Positions 37,662-46,716 of a DNA stretch of 64,000 nucleotides are shown in pieces (positions within the stretch are counted from its first letter, which is position 1; each line of letters starts with the position of its first letter). The position numbers and the translations under genes were made by a program. The notes under the pieces were generated by a model. The model was not told the DNA's origin and did not search any database. It was given only the letters and a program-made list of their open reading frames with translations. Location: contig NZ_BAABKE010000003.1 in assembly GCF_039543665.1 (NCBI RefSeq), positions 248,001 to 312,000 of the forward strand, written 5' to 3'. Source of the stretch: Wohlfahrtiimonas larvae. Lineage in GTDB: Bacteria; Pseudomonadota; Gammaproteobacteria; Cardiobacteriales; Wohlfahrtiimonadaceae.

Positions 37662-38493
37662 AAAAACTCCCTGTTGGAACATATAAAGGATTACTGCGAC
37701 TTAATTCGTTATGTTCAATAATGAATCGTTTAGGTGTGACACCTACAGCTTTACGGAACATTGTGATGAAAGCACTAGAATTTTCGTAACCTAAAGCATC
37801 AGAAATCAATTGAATTGGCATATCTTCAGCCAACATTGACATTGCCTTAATCACATGCATCTGTCTGCGCCAACGATTGACACTCACACCTGTTTCACTC
37901 GCAAAAACACGAGATAAATTACGCTCGCTCATATTGATCGCTTTAGCCCATTCATCTAATGTTAGTTTTTTAGAAGGATCTTCTAACATAGCTTCTGCCA
38001 TTTTCCGTAAACGAGGATGTTTGGGCATCGGTAAATTCATACTTGCTGTTGGCGATGCTGCTAATTCATCTAATAACACCATCATTAATCGCCCTTCATG
38101 GCTGGATTCATCATATAACTCAGGCAGTTCTGCTGCCCTTTGCAGTAACTCGCGAATCAAAGGGGAGATAGAAATTGTGCAACATGATTGCGGCAACCCA
38201 TCAATAGCAGCTGGCTCAACAAATACAACAAAACCTTTTGCATTACCGCTAATCTTCGCACGATGAGTTAAATTAGAAGGAATCCAAACAGCGCCCTGAA
38301 AAGGCACATTCCAAATGCTATCAGTCGTTTCTAAAGTAATCACACCTGAATTTGCAAAAATTAACTGAGACTTAAAATGACGATGAAATGGAATTTCCCA
38401 ATTTTCGTTGATTAATCCTAGACCCATCACAAATACTGGACGATCTACCTTATCGGGATAATCAGCAGCAACCTCATAGTGACTTATAAACAC
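37651..38493 (-). CDS. AraC-family transcriptional regulator
   Basis: This 280-residue regulator has an N-terminal cupin-type sensing domain (HRHFKSQLIFANSG, VWIPSNLTHRAKIS) and a C-terminal double helix-turn-helix (about residues 175-270, ending YENSSAFITMFRKAVGVTPKRF). It overlaps the ABC transporter by 11 bases and so very likely controls it, perhaps in response to a metal or small ligand bound by the cupin. The GTG at 38493 follows GAGAGG. No binding site was identified. Confidence 0.9.
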   Translation of the reverse strand: MFISHYEVAADYPDKVDRPVFVMGLGLINENWEIPFHRHFKSQLIFANSGVITLETTDSIWNVPFQGAVWIPSNLTHRAKISGNAKGFVVFVEPAAIDGLPQSCCTISISPLIRELLQRAAELPELYDESSHEGRLMMVLLDELAASPTASMNLPMPKHPRLRKMAEAMLEDPSKKLTLDEWAKAINMSERNLSRVFASETGVSVNRWRRQMHVIKAMSMLAEDMPIQLISDALGYENSSAFITMFRKAVGVTPKRFIIEHNELSRSNPLYVPTGSFYEY

Positions 38494-38512
38494 AAAAACC
38501 TCTCCCCAGTGA

Positions 38513-38896
38513 CTATTCAGGTTTCAACAATAATGCTGCTTCAGATAACGCCTCTTCCGATGTGCGCACAACAATCATTGGATAACCCCAAAATTTTTTA
38601 AAAATAATCGAAAACTCTTGCATCATTTCAAATTTATCTGCTTCTTTAACAACATGCACATGACCTTTAATCCATTTCTGAACATCTTCATGATTTGCCT
38701 TCATCCAAAGCGCTACTTTTTTACGCTCTTCTAGATTTTTATTTTCTTCTTGCGGCACACCTTCACCCACAAAAACAAAAGGTTGTTGTCTTTTTAATAA
38801 ATCAGATAAATCAGATAAGGTATCCTCAATGTTCTCATTGGGGCCTTTGACATAATCCACCCGTACGATGGGGAATTCTATAGCATCAACTTTCAC
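38513..38896 (-). CDS. Uncharacterised 127-residue protein, STAS/SEC14-like fold suspected
   Basis: I do not recognise this protein firmly. It is small, acidic, lacks a signal peptide and shows the pattern ALWMKANHEDVQKWIKGHVH followed by a YPMIVVRTSEEAL segment, which recalls single-domain STAS-like proteins. A GTG at 38896 follows TTGGAG and is preferred to a GTG 6 bases upstream. It lies 19 bases before the AraC gene on the same strand and may be in its operon. No function is assigned. Confidence 0.55.
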   Translation of the reverse strand: MKVDAIEFPIVRVDYVKGPNENIEDTLSDLSDLLKRQQPFVFVGEGVPQEENKNLEERKKVALWMKANHEDVQKWIKGHVHVVKEADKFEMMQEFSIIFKKFWGYPMIVVRTSEEALSEAALLLKPE

Positions 38897-39012
38897 AAGC
38901 ACTCCAAAAATAATAAAAACTCTTAAATAAGAATTGATATCATATATTTTTTTACCATTAAGTAATTAGTTGATGCAGACAATAAACTTTGCAATTCAGC
39001 CAAAGAGGTCTA

Positions 39013-40080
39013 TTACCACTGATACCCTATCCCTAAGTTAATGCTTTTATTACGGGAATCACCATCTTTAGCACGAACTTTTTCATATGAAATACCTGTA
39101 TTTAACAGTAAAGATTCTGTTAATTTATAAGATAATGTGGCATTCGCTTTTAAGTCTAATAATACATTGCGATTAAAACTTCGGCCAATCTCACCAGAAG
39201 TAGTTAATTTAAAGGCACGATCACCAAAATATTGATAGAAATCCCATTTTAATGCAATTTGAGGATTTTCACTATGCTCACCATCACGATAATCTAACAT
39301 TTGATAATTTAATAGCGATGCCAATGACAGTGCAGAATGTTCATCTTCCCATACCTGCCAACCTGGCCCTGTACCAATAGATTTATTCGCTCGAATATCC
39401 TCTTGCCAATCATGTTGATATGACATTGCACCTTGCCAGAAGAATGATTGCGTAAAGAATCGATCGACTGAATAATCCAAATGATAATAATAACTTTTGG
39501 TTTTTTCATTTTCAGTTTTTCGATAAAACTTACCTTTCAGGGTATGACGCCAAAAATCATATTTTAGCCCCAATGTACCATCAAAATTGTAACGAGAAGT
39601 TTTAGAAGAATCTGTATCAACATAAATCCCCAAATTAATAGATCCAGAATATGTTAAAGGTGATTTTTTAGGGGAACGCCCATTAATTCTTGCGACAGAA
39701 AGCTCACTTGTAATAGGAATCTCGGTTACACCATCGCCATTTTGAATGACTAGTACTTTTTTAGATTGGCCCTTTGTATCTGCACGATAATTTTTTAAAC
39801 GAGCTTCTTTCGCGACAATACTAGATGAAAATAAATTCTGCTTAATATTAACTAGATTATCAATTGAGAATGATTTTACTTTATCATTATTAACTTTTAT
39901 CGTTCCCGCATATTCTGTTTTAATAAAAAGATATTGCCCCTCAAAATAGATAATATTACCTGTTAATCTATCACCATTTTTAAGATGAACCTCATCTGCA
40001 CTAACAAGGCTGATCATCATAACGCATAACATCACTAATATTTTTCGCATTTTTGGGGTCATCAACAATACTCTATTCAT
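39013..40080 (-). CDS. DUF481 outer-membrane protein (YdiY-like)
   Basis: This 355-residue protein has a signal peptide (core MLCVMMISLVSA), a small N-terminal region with EVHLKNGDRLTGNI, and a DUF481 domain from about residue 125 made of amphipathic strands ending YQW, consistent with an outer-membrane barrel. E. coli YdiY is acid-induced, and relatives are salt-induced, but no function is established. An ATG at 40050 (MRKILVM) is a possible alternative start. It is divergent from the IclR-family gene. Confidence 0.8.
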   Translation of the reverse strand: MNRVLLMTPKMRKILVMLCVMMISLVSADEVHLKNGDRLTGNIIYFEGQYLFIKTEYAGTIKVNNDKVKSFSIDNLVNIKQNLFSSSIVAKEARLKNYRADTKGQSKKVLVIQNGDGVTEIPITSELSVARINGRSPKKSPLTYSGSINLGIYVDTDSSKTSRYNFDGTLGLKYDFWRHTLKGKFYRKTENEKTKSYYYHLDYSVDRFFTQSFFWQGAMSYQHDWQEDIRANKSIGTGPGWQVWEDEHSALSLASLLNYQMLDYRDGEHSENPQIALKWDFYQYFGDRAFKLTTSGEIGRSFNRNVLLDLKANATLSYKLTESLLLNTGISYEKVRAKDGDSRNKSINLGIGYQW

Positions 40081-40082
40081 GC

Positions 40083-40096
40083 CATATTATAATATG
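40083..40096. promoter_or_regulatory. 14-bp perfect palindrome in the DUF481/iclR divergent region
   Basis: CATATTATAATATG reads the same on both strands and lies 3 bases before the DUF481 start codon. It includes TATAAT-like promoter elements on both strands, so it may be a -10 region or an operator. Function is inferred. Confidence 0.35.
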
Positions 40097-40152
40097 ATCA
40101 ATACGTTCCTGTTCATAAAAACTTATAAATCTGAATAACCACCTCATCAACT

Positions 40153-40169
40153 TTCTCACAATATGAGAA
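40153..40169. promoter_or_regulatory. Candidate IclR-type operator
   Basis: An inverted repeat TTCTCA-N5-TGAGAA lies about 55 bases before the regulator start codon at 40224, in the divergent promoter region. Size and spacing fit operators of IclR-family regulators, which are often autoregulated. Confidence 0.4.
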
Positions 40170-40223
40170 TATATTTTGCCATTATACTTTTTCATTGTTA
40201 TTGTTCTTTATGGAGGAGATATC

Positions 40224-40949
40224 ATGAAAAGTACTGATCGATTATTGAATATATTATCTTATATAGCATCTTGCGGTAGACCTGCTTTCCCTAAAAATAT
40301 TTCTTATGAGTTAAATATTCCTTTATCCACTGTATATAGAATATTAAATATTCTCATTTCATGGGAATTTGTTACACCTTCTAAATTATATGGAGCTTAT
40401 ACTTTAGGTGCACAAAGTTTAAAAGGCCAACAACTTCATCAAGATTACTCAATTTTTGGATCTGAATGTGATGATGTCTTGCGTGAGTTAGCAGAAAATA
40501 CAGGCGAATCAGCAGCCATTATTGCAGCCGATTATACTGAAACAATTTGTATTAAAATGGTCGAAAGCACACAAGCACTACGTTGTTCTTTTCTAACCGG
40601 ACGATCTAATGATTTAATCTCTGGAGCCAGTGGTAAAACATTATTGGCATATAAATCATTAGAGGTTAGAAATGGTATCGTAGAACGTGCTTATCCAAAT
40701 AATTTAGGCAAACAAAAAGCCTTGCATCAAGAGCTTAATCAAATTCTCGAACAAGGCTACGGCATAACTGTTGGTGAAATTGACGATGGTGTTTTGGGCA
40801 TATCTGCTCCTATTTTTCGCCACCAATCTGCTATTGCAGTGGTCACATTAATGGCACCTTACTCTAGAGGCAAAAATCATCAACAAGTATTAACTGCCAT
40901 GACACTCAAGGCATCCAAAGCACTCACCACCCTTATCAATCAAGATTAA
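40224..40949 (+). CDS. IclR-family transcriptional regulator
   Basis: This 241-residue regulator has an N-terminal winged helix-turn-helix (RLLNILSYIAS to LNIPLSTVYRILNILISWEFV) and a C-terminal IclR ligand-binding domain with SGASGKTLLAY and GYGITVGEIDDGVLGISAPIF. A longer frame starts at 40176, but the ATG at 40224 follows a strong GGAGGA. The target genes are not clear; the divergent DUF481 gene is the closest candidate. It is convergent with the Smr gene. Confidence 0.88.
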   Translation: MKSTDRLLNILSYIASCGRPAFPKNISYELNIPLSTVYRILNILISWEFVTPSKLYGAYTLGAQSLKGQQLHQDYSIFGSECDDVLRELAENTGESAAIIAADYTETICIKMVESTQALRCSFLTGRSNDLISGASGKTLLAYKSLEVRNGIVERAYPNNLGKQKALHQELNQILEQGYGITVGEIDDGVLGISAPIFRHQSAIAVVTLMAPYSRGKNHQQVLTAMTLKASKALTTLINQD

Positions 40950-40999
40950 TACTGATGATTAAAGTATTATTAGTACTGAATATATTTCTAACCTTAGCG

Positions 41000-41593
41000 C
41001 TAAAAATATTTTTTATTTTTTAAGAGAATCAGTACAGCTCCATCATTATTATTTTCTTCTGTGTAAGCTAAAACTTCAGGATGTTCATATAACCAAAAAC
41101 GAACTTTATTTTTTAAAATTGGCGTAGAATTTTTTGATCCTAAACCACTGCCATGAATAATACGACCACAAACACCATGCTCTTGAATAAAATGGCAAAA
41201 TTCAGATAATAATTCATCCAATCCATCCACTTTCTCACCATGCAAATCCAACTCAGAAACAATGCGATAATGACGCTGCAATAACTTTTGTAAATCTCTA
41301 TTACCGCGGCCATTTTTAGAATATTGCTTGGGCATTTCTTTAAAACAATCCCCCACATAAAAGTATTCATATTCTGTTTCTTCAAAATGCGGATTAATAC
41401 GAATTGCCAATGGCTTCGATGGATGCTCAACAACGTCACTTTTTAACCGCCGCACATCTTTCATTAACTCACTAAAAGATAGATCTACACATTCAGTTTT
41501 CTTTTGATGCATTATCGTCTGAGTTTTTTTTACAGACTCTCTTCGTAAAATCTTCTTAACTGTTTTTAATTCATCAATGTAATTTTTTGTCAT
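41000..41593 (-). CDS. Smr-domain protein (SmrB/YfcN-like)
   Basis: This 197-residue protein has a C-terminal Smr endonuclease-type domain with LDLHGEKVDG near residue 118 and GRIIHGSGLG near 147; the usual HGKG is HGSG here. The N-terminal half resembles the E. coli YfcN/SmrB extension. SmrB acts in ribosome rescue by cleaving mRNA between collided ribosomes. It is 40 bases after the phosphomannomutase gene on the same strand. Confidence 0.82.
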   Translation of the reverse strand: MTKNYIDELKTVKKILRRESVKKTQTIMHQKKTECVDLSFSELMKDVRRLKSDVVEHPSKPLAIRINPHFEETEYEYFYVGDCFKEMPKQYSKNGRGNRDLQKLLQRHYRIVSELDLHGEKVDGLDELLSEFCHFIQEHGVCGRIIHGSGLGSKNSTPILKNKVRFWLYEHPEVLAYTEENNNDGAVLILLKNKKYF

Positions 41594-41633
41594 TTAATCA
41601 AATATGCCATATTCATCAAGAAATAAATCAATA

Positions 41634-42986
41634 TCATATCTTAAAAGGTTCAATTATAGACAACAACAGATCTACTTTTGATGCCAATAAATCTTGGCTA
41701 TATTTACATTCTATATTTAAACGCAATAAAGGTTCTGTATTAGAAGAACGCACATTCAATCGCCAATCAATAAACTCTAAGGTTAAGCCATCTAATGTAT
41801 TTCTTTGAATTGCTTTCTGGCCCAATTGCAAATCTATCTGATGTATTACATCTTCCACGTGATTGACTTTAAAGTTCATCTCCTCACTGCAAGGAAATTG
41901 ATGAATACTTTCCTCAACATAATCTTTCAATTTTAGATCAGAGCTAGAAAGTAATGCGATAACTAATAACCATGGAATCATGCCAGAATCACAGTAATAA
42001 AAATCTCTAAAATAGTGATGGCCGCTCAATTCACCGCCATAAATGGCATTAAATTCTCTCATGGATTGTTTCATAAAAGAGTGACCTCCTTTAGAAATCA
42101 CCAATCGACCACCTGCTGCTTTAACTTGCTGCTTTGTGTTCCAGACTAATCGACCATCGGTTACAATGCTTTGATTTTTTGATTCTGCTAACATCTGCTT
42201 GGCAATCAAACCAATCATATAATAGCTGTCAATAAAATGACCTTCATGATCAAAGAAAAAGCATCGATCACAATCTCCATCCCATGCGACACCTAAGTCT
42301 GCACCATATACTTGAACTGCTTTTGAAGTATCTGCCCGATGATCAGGCAATAAAGGATTGGGAATGCCATTCGGAAAGGAACCATCCGGCTCATGATGAA
42401 TTTTAATCAATTCACAAGGTAAATATTGTTCTAATAAATCTATAATGGGTGCAGCACAACCATTCCCAGAATTAACCACTACCCTAAGCGGTTTTAATTT
42501 TTGAACATTGATATATTGTAATAGATGATGGATATAATCAGTTTTTTCTATGAATTTTGTCAATTGACCCTTTTGAGGGTGAGTCGTTCCTAATTTTTGG
42601 TGAATGATTCGATCCCTAAGCTTTAATAGCCCTGTTGCTTCACTTAAAGGCACGCTATCTTTCAAGCATAACTTCATACCGTTATAATCCATAGGATTAT
42701 GACTTGCGGTAATCATAATACCTCCATCAGCATGTAGCGCTGAAGTCTGATAATTTACCTCTTCTGTGCCACATAATCCTAATGAGATAACGTTGACTCC
42801 CATATCAAGCAGTCCCTTTATCAACGCCTGATGTAAACTCAAACTTGATAAGCGAATATCATGCCCTACAACCACAACATTTGGCGTGAATTCTACTGCA
42901 TAAGCACGCCCTAATTGTTCTGCAAAACATTCATTTAACTCCGATGGTACTTTGCCACGGATATCATAAGCTTTAAAAAATTTCAT
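41634..42986 (-). CDS. manB: Phosphomannomutase (ManB/CpsG-type)
   Basis: This 450-residue alpha-D-phosphohexomutase converts mannose-6-phosphate to mannose-1-phosphate for GDP-mannose and surface sugars. The phosphoserine motif TASHNPMDYNGMK (about residue 95), the metal-binding GDCDRCFFFD near 240, the sugar loop GGELSGHHYF near 320 and the phosphate-binding RSSNTEPLLRLN near the C terminus are all present. It matches CpsG more than the longer AlgC enzymes. It has its own position between purA and the Smr gene. Confidence 0.9.
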   Translation of the reverse strand: MKFFKAYDIRGKVPSELNECFAEQLGRAYAVEFTPNVVVVGHDIRLSSLSLHQALIKGLLDMGVNVISLGLCGTEEVNYQTSALHADGGIMITASHNPMDYNGMKLCLKDSVPLSEATGLLKLRDRIIHQKLGTTHPQKGQLTKFIEKTDYIHHLLQYINVQKLKPLRVVVNSGNGCAAPIIDLLEQYLPCELIKIHHEPDGSFPNGIPNPLLPDHRADTSKAVQVYGADLGVAWDGDCDRCFFFDHEGHFIDSYYMIGLIAKQMLAESKNQSIVTDGRLVWNTKQQVKAAGGRLVISKGGHSFMKQSMREFNAIYGGELSGHHYFRDFYYCDSGMIPWLLVIALLSSSDLKLKDYVEESIHQFPCSEEMNFKVNHVEDVIHQIDLQLGQKAIQRNTLDGLTLEFIDWRLNVRSSNTEPLLRLNIECKYSQDLLASKVDLLLSIIEPFKI

Positions 42987-43006
42987 ACAACTCTAAAAAT
43001 TAAGAT

Positions 43007-43039
43007 AAAAAAAAGGTTATCACCTTATGATAACCTTTT
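43007..43039 (-). terminator. Intrinsic terminator after purA
   Basis: A 12-bp stem (43011-43022 with 43028-43039) with a 5-nt loop is followed by at least seven T residues on the minus strand. It ends the hfq-hflX-hflK-hflC-purA run. Confidence 0.88.
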
Positions 43040-43062
43040 CCCTACATTAACTCAGTATAAAA

Positions 43063-44361
43063 TTAGATTTCTGCAAATGGGTCATTTAAAACAATAGTTT
43101 CAGAACGATCTGGGCCTGTTGAAATAACATCCACAGGTGCACCTATCAATTCTTCAATTCGGCGAATATATTTTTGTGCATTGACTGGTAATTCTTCAAA
43201 TGAAGCTACACCCACTGTACTTTCTGACCATCCTGCATGCGTTTCATAAATTGGCTGGCATGCTGCAAAACGATCAGCACCATAAGGCGGATAATCTATT
43301 TTCTGACCATCCAATTCATAACCCACACAAATTTTGACTTCTTCCATGCCATCTAAAACATCTAGTTTTGTTAAGCACAAACCAGAAATACTATTCACTT
43401 CCACAGAACGGCGCAATACAGGCGCATCAAACCATCCACAACGGCGAGCACGGCCTGTTACTGAACCAAACTCATGGCCACGTTCAGCCAAACCATACCC
43501 AACTTCATCATGTAATTCTGTAGGAAATGGTCCAGATCCTACACGAGTGGTATATGCTTTCACAATGCCCATGACATAATCAAAGTACAAAGGTCCAACC
43601 CCTGTACCTACTGCTGCACCGCCGGCTGATGTATTACTTGAAGTAACAAATGGATAAGTACCATGATCAATGTCTAAGAAAGTACCTTGAGCACCTTCAT
43701 ACATTACACTTTTACCAGCTTTACGAAGATTATTTAATTCTTCAGAAACATCTGTCACCATTGGTAGAATACGTGGTGCTAATGCCATAATTTCTTCATA
43801 TACAGCATCTACTGATAATGGCTCTTTGCCAAAATAATTTTGTAAAACAAAATTATGGAATTCCATCACCAAAGTTAATTTTTCTTTAAAACGTTCTGGA
43901 TAAAAAAGATCAGCAACACGAATTGCACGGCGCGCAACTTTATCTTCATAAGTTGGGCCAATACCACGACCTGTTGTACCAATTTTATTAACGCCTAATT
44001 TCTCTTCACGCGCAAGATCAATGGCAATATGATAAGGCATCACCAATGGACAAGCTTCTGAGATCTTCAAGCGCTTATCAACATCAACGCCTTTTGACAA
44101 TAATTCATCCATTTCGCTTAACAATGCAACTGGCGACAATACAACACCATTGCCAATGTAGCAAGTAATATGAGAACGCAAAATACCTGATGGAATCAAA
44201 CGTAAAACTGTTTTCTTACCGTCAATCACCAATGTGTGACCAGCATTGTGACCACCCTGAAAGCGAGCAACTGCTGTAGCTTTTTCCGTGAGAAGGTCAA
44301 CAATCTTACCTTTACCTTCATCACCCCATTGAGTGCCAACGACAATGACATTCTTACCCAT
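43063..44361 (-). CDS. purA: Adenylosuccinate synthetase
   Basis: PurA makes adenylosuccinate from IMP, aspartate and GTP in AMP synthesis. The 432-residue protein begins with the P-loop-like GTQWGDEGKGKIVDL and has QGGHNAGHT, TTGRGIGPTYEDK and YEGAQGTFLDIDHGTYPFVT. It lies 75 bases after hflC without a terminator, a linkage also seen in E. coli. Confidence 0.97.
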   Translation of the reverse strand: MGKNVIVVGTQWGDEGKGKIVDLLTEKATAVARFQGGHNAGHTLVIDGKKTVLRLIPSGILRSHITCYIGNGVVLSPVALLSEMDELLSKGVDVDKRLKISEACPLVMPYHIAIDLAREEKLGVNKIGTTGRGIGPTYEDKVARRAIRVADLFYPERFKEKLTLVMEFHNFVLQNYFGKEPLSVDAVYEEIMALAPRILPMVTDVSEELNNLRKAGKSVMYEGAQGTFLDIDHGTYPFVTSSNTSAGGAAVGTGVGPLYFDYVMGIVKAYTTRVGSGPFPTELHDEVGYGLAERGHEFGSVTGRARRCGWFDAPVLRRSVEVNSISGLCLTKLDVLDGMEEVKICVGYELDGQKIDYPPYGADRFAACQPIYETHAGWSESTVGVASFEELPVNAQKYIRRIEELIGAPVDVISTGPDRSETIVLNDPFAEI

Positions 44362-44436
44362 TTGTTTTATTCCCCGATTTCAAATTTTGAATAAAAAAAA
44401 AAGAAATTCAATTCAATGATGTTTTCGCACTCTTAC

Positions 44437-45321
44437 TTATTTTGGCTGAAAATATTGAAAGAACTCAGAATCTGTATCCAAAATTAAGATGTCACCATCT
44501 CTTTTAATACCTTTCTGATAGACTTCTAAACTACGATTAAATTCATAAAATTCTGGATTAGCAGAAAATGCTTTAGCATAAATACTGGTCGCAGCAGCAT
44601 CACCTTCACCGCGTAAAATTTCAGCACGCTTATAAGCATCAGCCAATCTAATTTCTCGTTCTTTATCAGCATTTGCAACTTTTTCAATATATGTTGCTTC
44701 ACCTCGAGCTCTAAATTCTTTAGCAGCACGTTCACGCTCAGTATTCATACGATCATAAACACTTTGTTTCACATCATCTGGCAGTTCTACGCCTTTAATT
44801 CTCATATCAACAATATCGATACCATATTGTTTACCTGTTTCACGAATATTATTCAAAATATCATTTTGAATCACTGCACGAACAGTAATATTTGCAGCAC
44901 CATCAAATCCTGCAACAACTTCTTGTAAATTACGGTTTGCAAATTCTGCACGATAATTATCTTGTACAACAGGTTTCAATAAGCTATTTAAACGCATTGC
45001 ATTACCTTGAACACGCTCATAGAAAACTTTTGGATCAGCCACTCGCCATTGAACAAAAGTATCAACAATCAAGTTTTTCTTTTCTAATGTTAAAAAAGGT
45101 TCTGGATCTGTCACTAAAGTTTGTAGGCGTCTATCAAATTTACGAACTGTGTTGATAAAAGGCACCTTAAAATTTAATCCAGGGCCAATGTTATTCTCTT
45201 GAACAACACCAAACTGTAAACGAATTGCAGTTTCCCACTGTTTTACGATATAAATTGAATTAGCTAATAAAAAAGCAATGATCGCTAAGATAATAACGAT
45301 TGGTGTAATTTTCTGATTCAT
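44437..45321 (-). CDS. hflC: HflC, SPFH-domain modulator of FtsH
   Basis: HflC forms a large membrane cage with HflK around the FtsH protease. The 294-residue protein has one N-terminal transmembrane helix (about residues 5-24) and an SPFH/band-7 domain (VKQWETAIRLQFG, DPEPFLTLEKKNLIVDTFVQWRV). It follows hflK by 18 bases. Confidence 0.96.
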   Translation of the reverse strand: MNQKITPIVIILAIIAFLLANSIYIVKQWETAIRLQFGVVQENNIGPGLNFKVPFINTVRKFDRRLQTLVTDPEPFLTLEKKNLIVDTFVQWRVADPKVFYERVQGNAMRLNSLLKPVVQDNYRAEFANRNLQEVVAGFDGAANITVRAVIQNDILNNIRETGKQYGIDIVDMRIKGVELPDDVKQSVYDRMNTERERAAKEFRARGEATYIEKVANADKEREIRLADAYKRAEILRGEGDAAATSIYAKAFSANPEFYEFNRSLEVYQKGIKRDGDILILDTDSEFFQYFQPK

Positions 45322-45339
45322 GCTCTATCCTACTTTTAA

Positions 45340-46632
45340 TTAACGGCCATCTTGGCGGCTGCGGATTTTCACTACAGGCGCACTATTGGTATTCTCAGAA
45401 GATAAGTTTTGTGTTTTTGACATAAAACCATTTGAGGGAATAGATTGTGTCGCTTTTGTATCCTTGCGCTCTTGAATTGCAGTTGAATCAATATCTAATT
45501 TAATAGTTTGTTGCCCACCACCCATTAATTGGTCTAACGGTAATACCATTAAATTATTGCTATTGGTATTCATCAATACTTTATTTGTATCTTTAAAAAT
45601 GGTTTCCATTGCATCTAAATATAATCTTTGACGAGTCACTGAAGGCGCTTGAGCATATGCTTGATTCAATAATTCAAATCGATTAGCCTCACCTTCTGCT
45701 TTAGCAATAACGCTCTGCTTATAACCTTCTGCTTTTGCTAATTCACGCTCAACCTCACCATTTAAACGACCTAATACATCAGTCACATAAGTTTCAGCCT
45801 GATTAATCATACGTTGTTCATCTTCACGTGCCTTGATAGCATCTGTAAATGCAGCCTGAACAGGTCTAGGTGCTTGCGCATCTACTAAGTTAACATTAGT
45901 GATGTTTAAACCAATATTATAATCATTCAATACTTTTTGTGCCAAAGCCTTAACTTCTGCTACTAATTGCGCTCGACCAGAGGTCAAGATAGCATCTAAG
46001 CTTGTTTGCCCCACACGCTCACGCACAGCACTTTCTACTACATCACGTAAAACTTCATCTGGGTTAGTTGATGCAAACCAATAGCTAGCTGGGTCTAAAC
46101 GGTTAATTTCATACTGAACTTCAACTCGAACATCCACAATTGCTTCGTCTTTAGTCAACATCATTGTTTCCTGACGACCACCAATTGTTGCAGAAAAACG
46201 ATTTTCTACATTGATGATTCTATGCTCGCCCACAGGTGATGGGAAACGCCAATGCATACCTGGTCCTGTTACCGCTTGCTCTTTACCTAAAAATAACACT
46301 ACAGCATTGGTACCAGTATCGACAATATAAATACCGCTTAACATCCACAATACAAAAGCACCAACTGCGCCTAAACCAACAAGCTTGCCGCTGATACCAG
46401 AATTAAATGGTTTATTGGGCGTACGATTATTATCGCCACCATTATGACCATTACCATTGTTTTGAGATGATTTTCCCAACACTTTATTTTTAAGATCTTT
46501 TAACAATACATCTAAATCAGGCATATCTTCCTGCTTAGGTTTTTGTCCTTGATCACGTGGTGGCTCTTGCCCCCCCGAGTTATTACGGTCTTTTGGCTCA
46601 TTCCAAGCCATTTCTAAAGTACTCTCTTTCAT
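45340..46632 (-). CDS. hflK: HflK, SPFH-domain modulator of FtsH
   Basis: HflK is the partner of HflC. The protein has a Gly/Asn-rich N-terminal stretch, a transmembrane helix (about residues 84-102 from this start) and an SPFH domain (YIVDTGTNAVVLFLGK, RFPSPVGEHRIINVE). The ATG at 46632 (MKESTLEMAWNEP) has AAGGGA upstream and is preferred; 46611 opens the family's conserved MAWNEP, and a longer frame reaches 46707. About 430 residues. Confidence 0.92.
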   Translation of the reverse strand: MKESTLEMAWNEPKDRNNSGGQEPPRDQGQKPKQEDMPDLDVLLKDLKNKVLGKSSQNNGNGHNGGDNNRTPNKPFNSGISGKLVGLGAVGAFVLWMLSGIYIVDTGTNAVVLFLGKEQAVTGPGMHWRFPSPVGEHRIINVENRFSATIGGRQETMMLTKDEAIVDVRVEVQYEINRLDPASYWFASTNPDEVLRDVVESAVRERVGQTSLDAILTSGRAQLVAEVKALAQKVLNDYNIGLNITNVNLVDAQAPRPVQAAFTDAIKAREDEQRMINQAETYVTDVLGRLNGEVERELAKAEGYKQSVIAKAEGEANRFELLNQAYAQAPSVTRQRLYLDAMETIFKDTNKVLMNTNSNNLMVLPLDQLMGGGQQTIKLDIDSTAIQERKDTKATQSIPSNGFMSKTQNLSSENTNSAPVVKIRSRQDGR

Positions 46633-46716
46633 TTTTCCCTTAAATAAATTCAAGAATGTTTTAGACAAAAGTGTGAATAAATTACCAATATTTGCCATAA
46701 ATTGCATCTAAAATCT

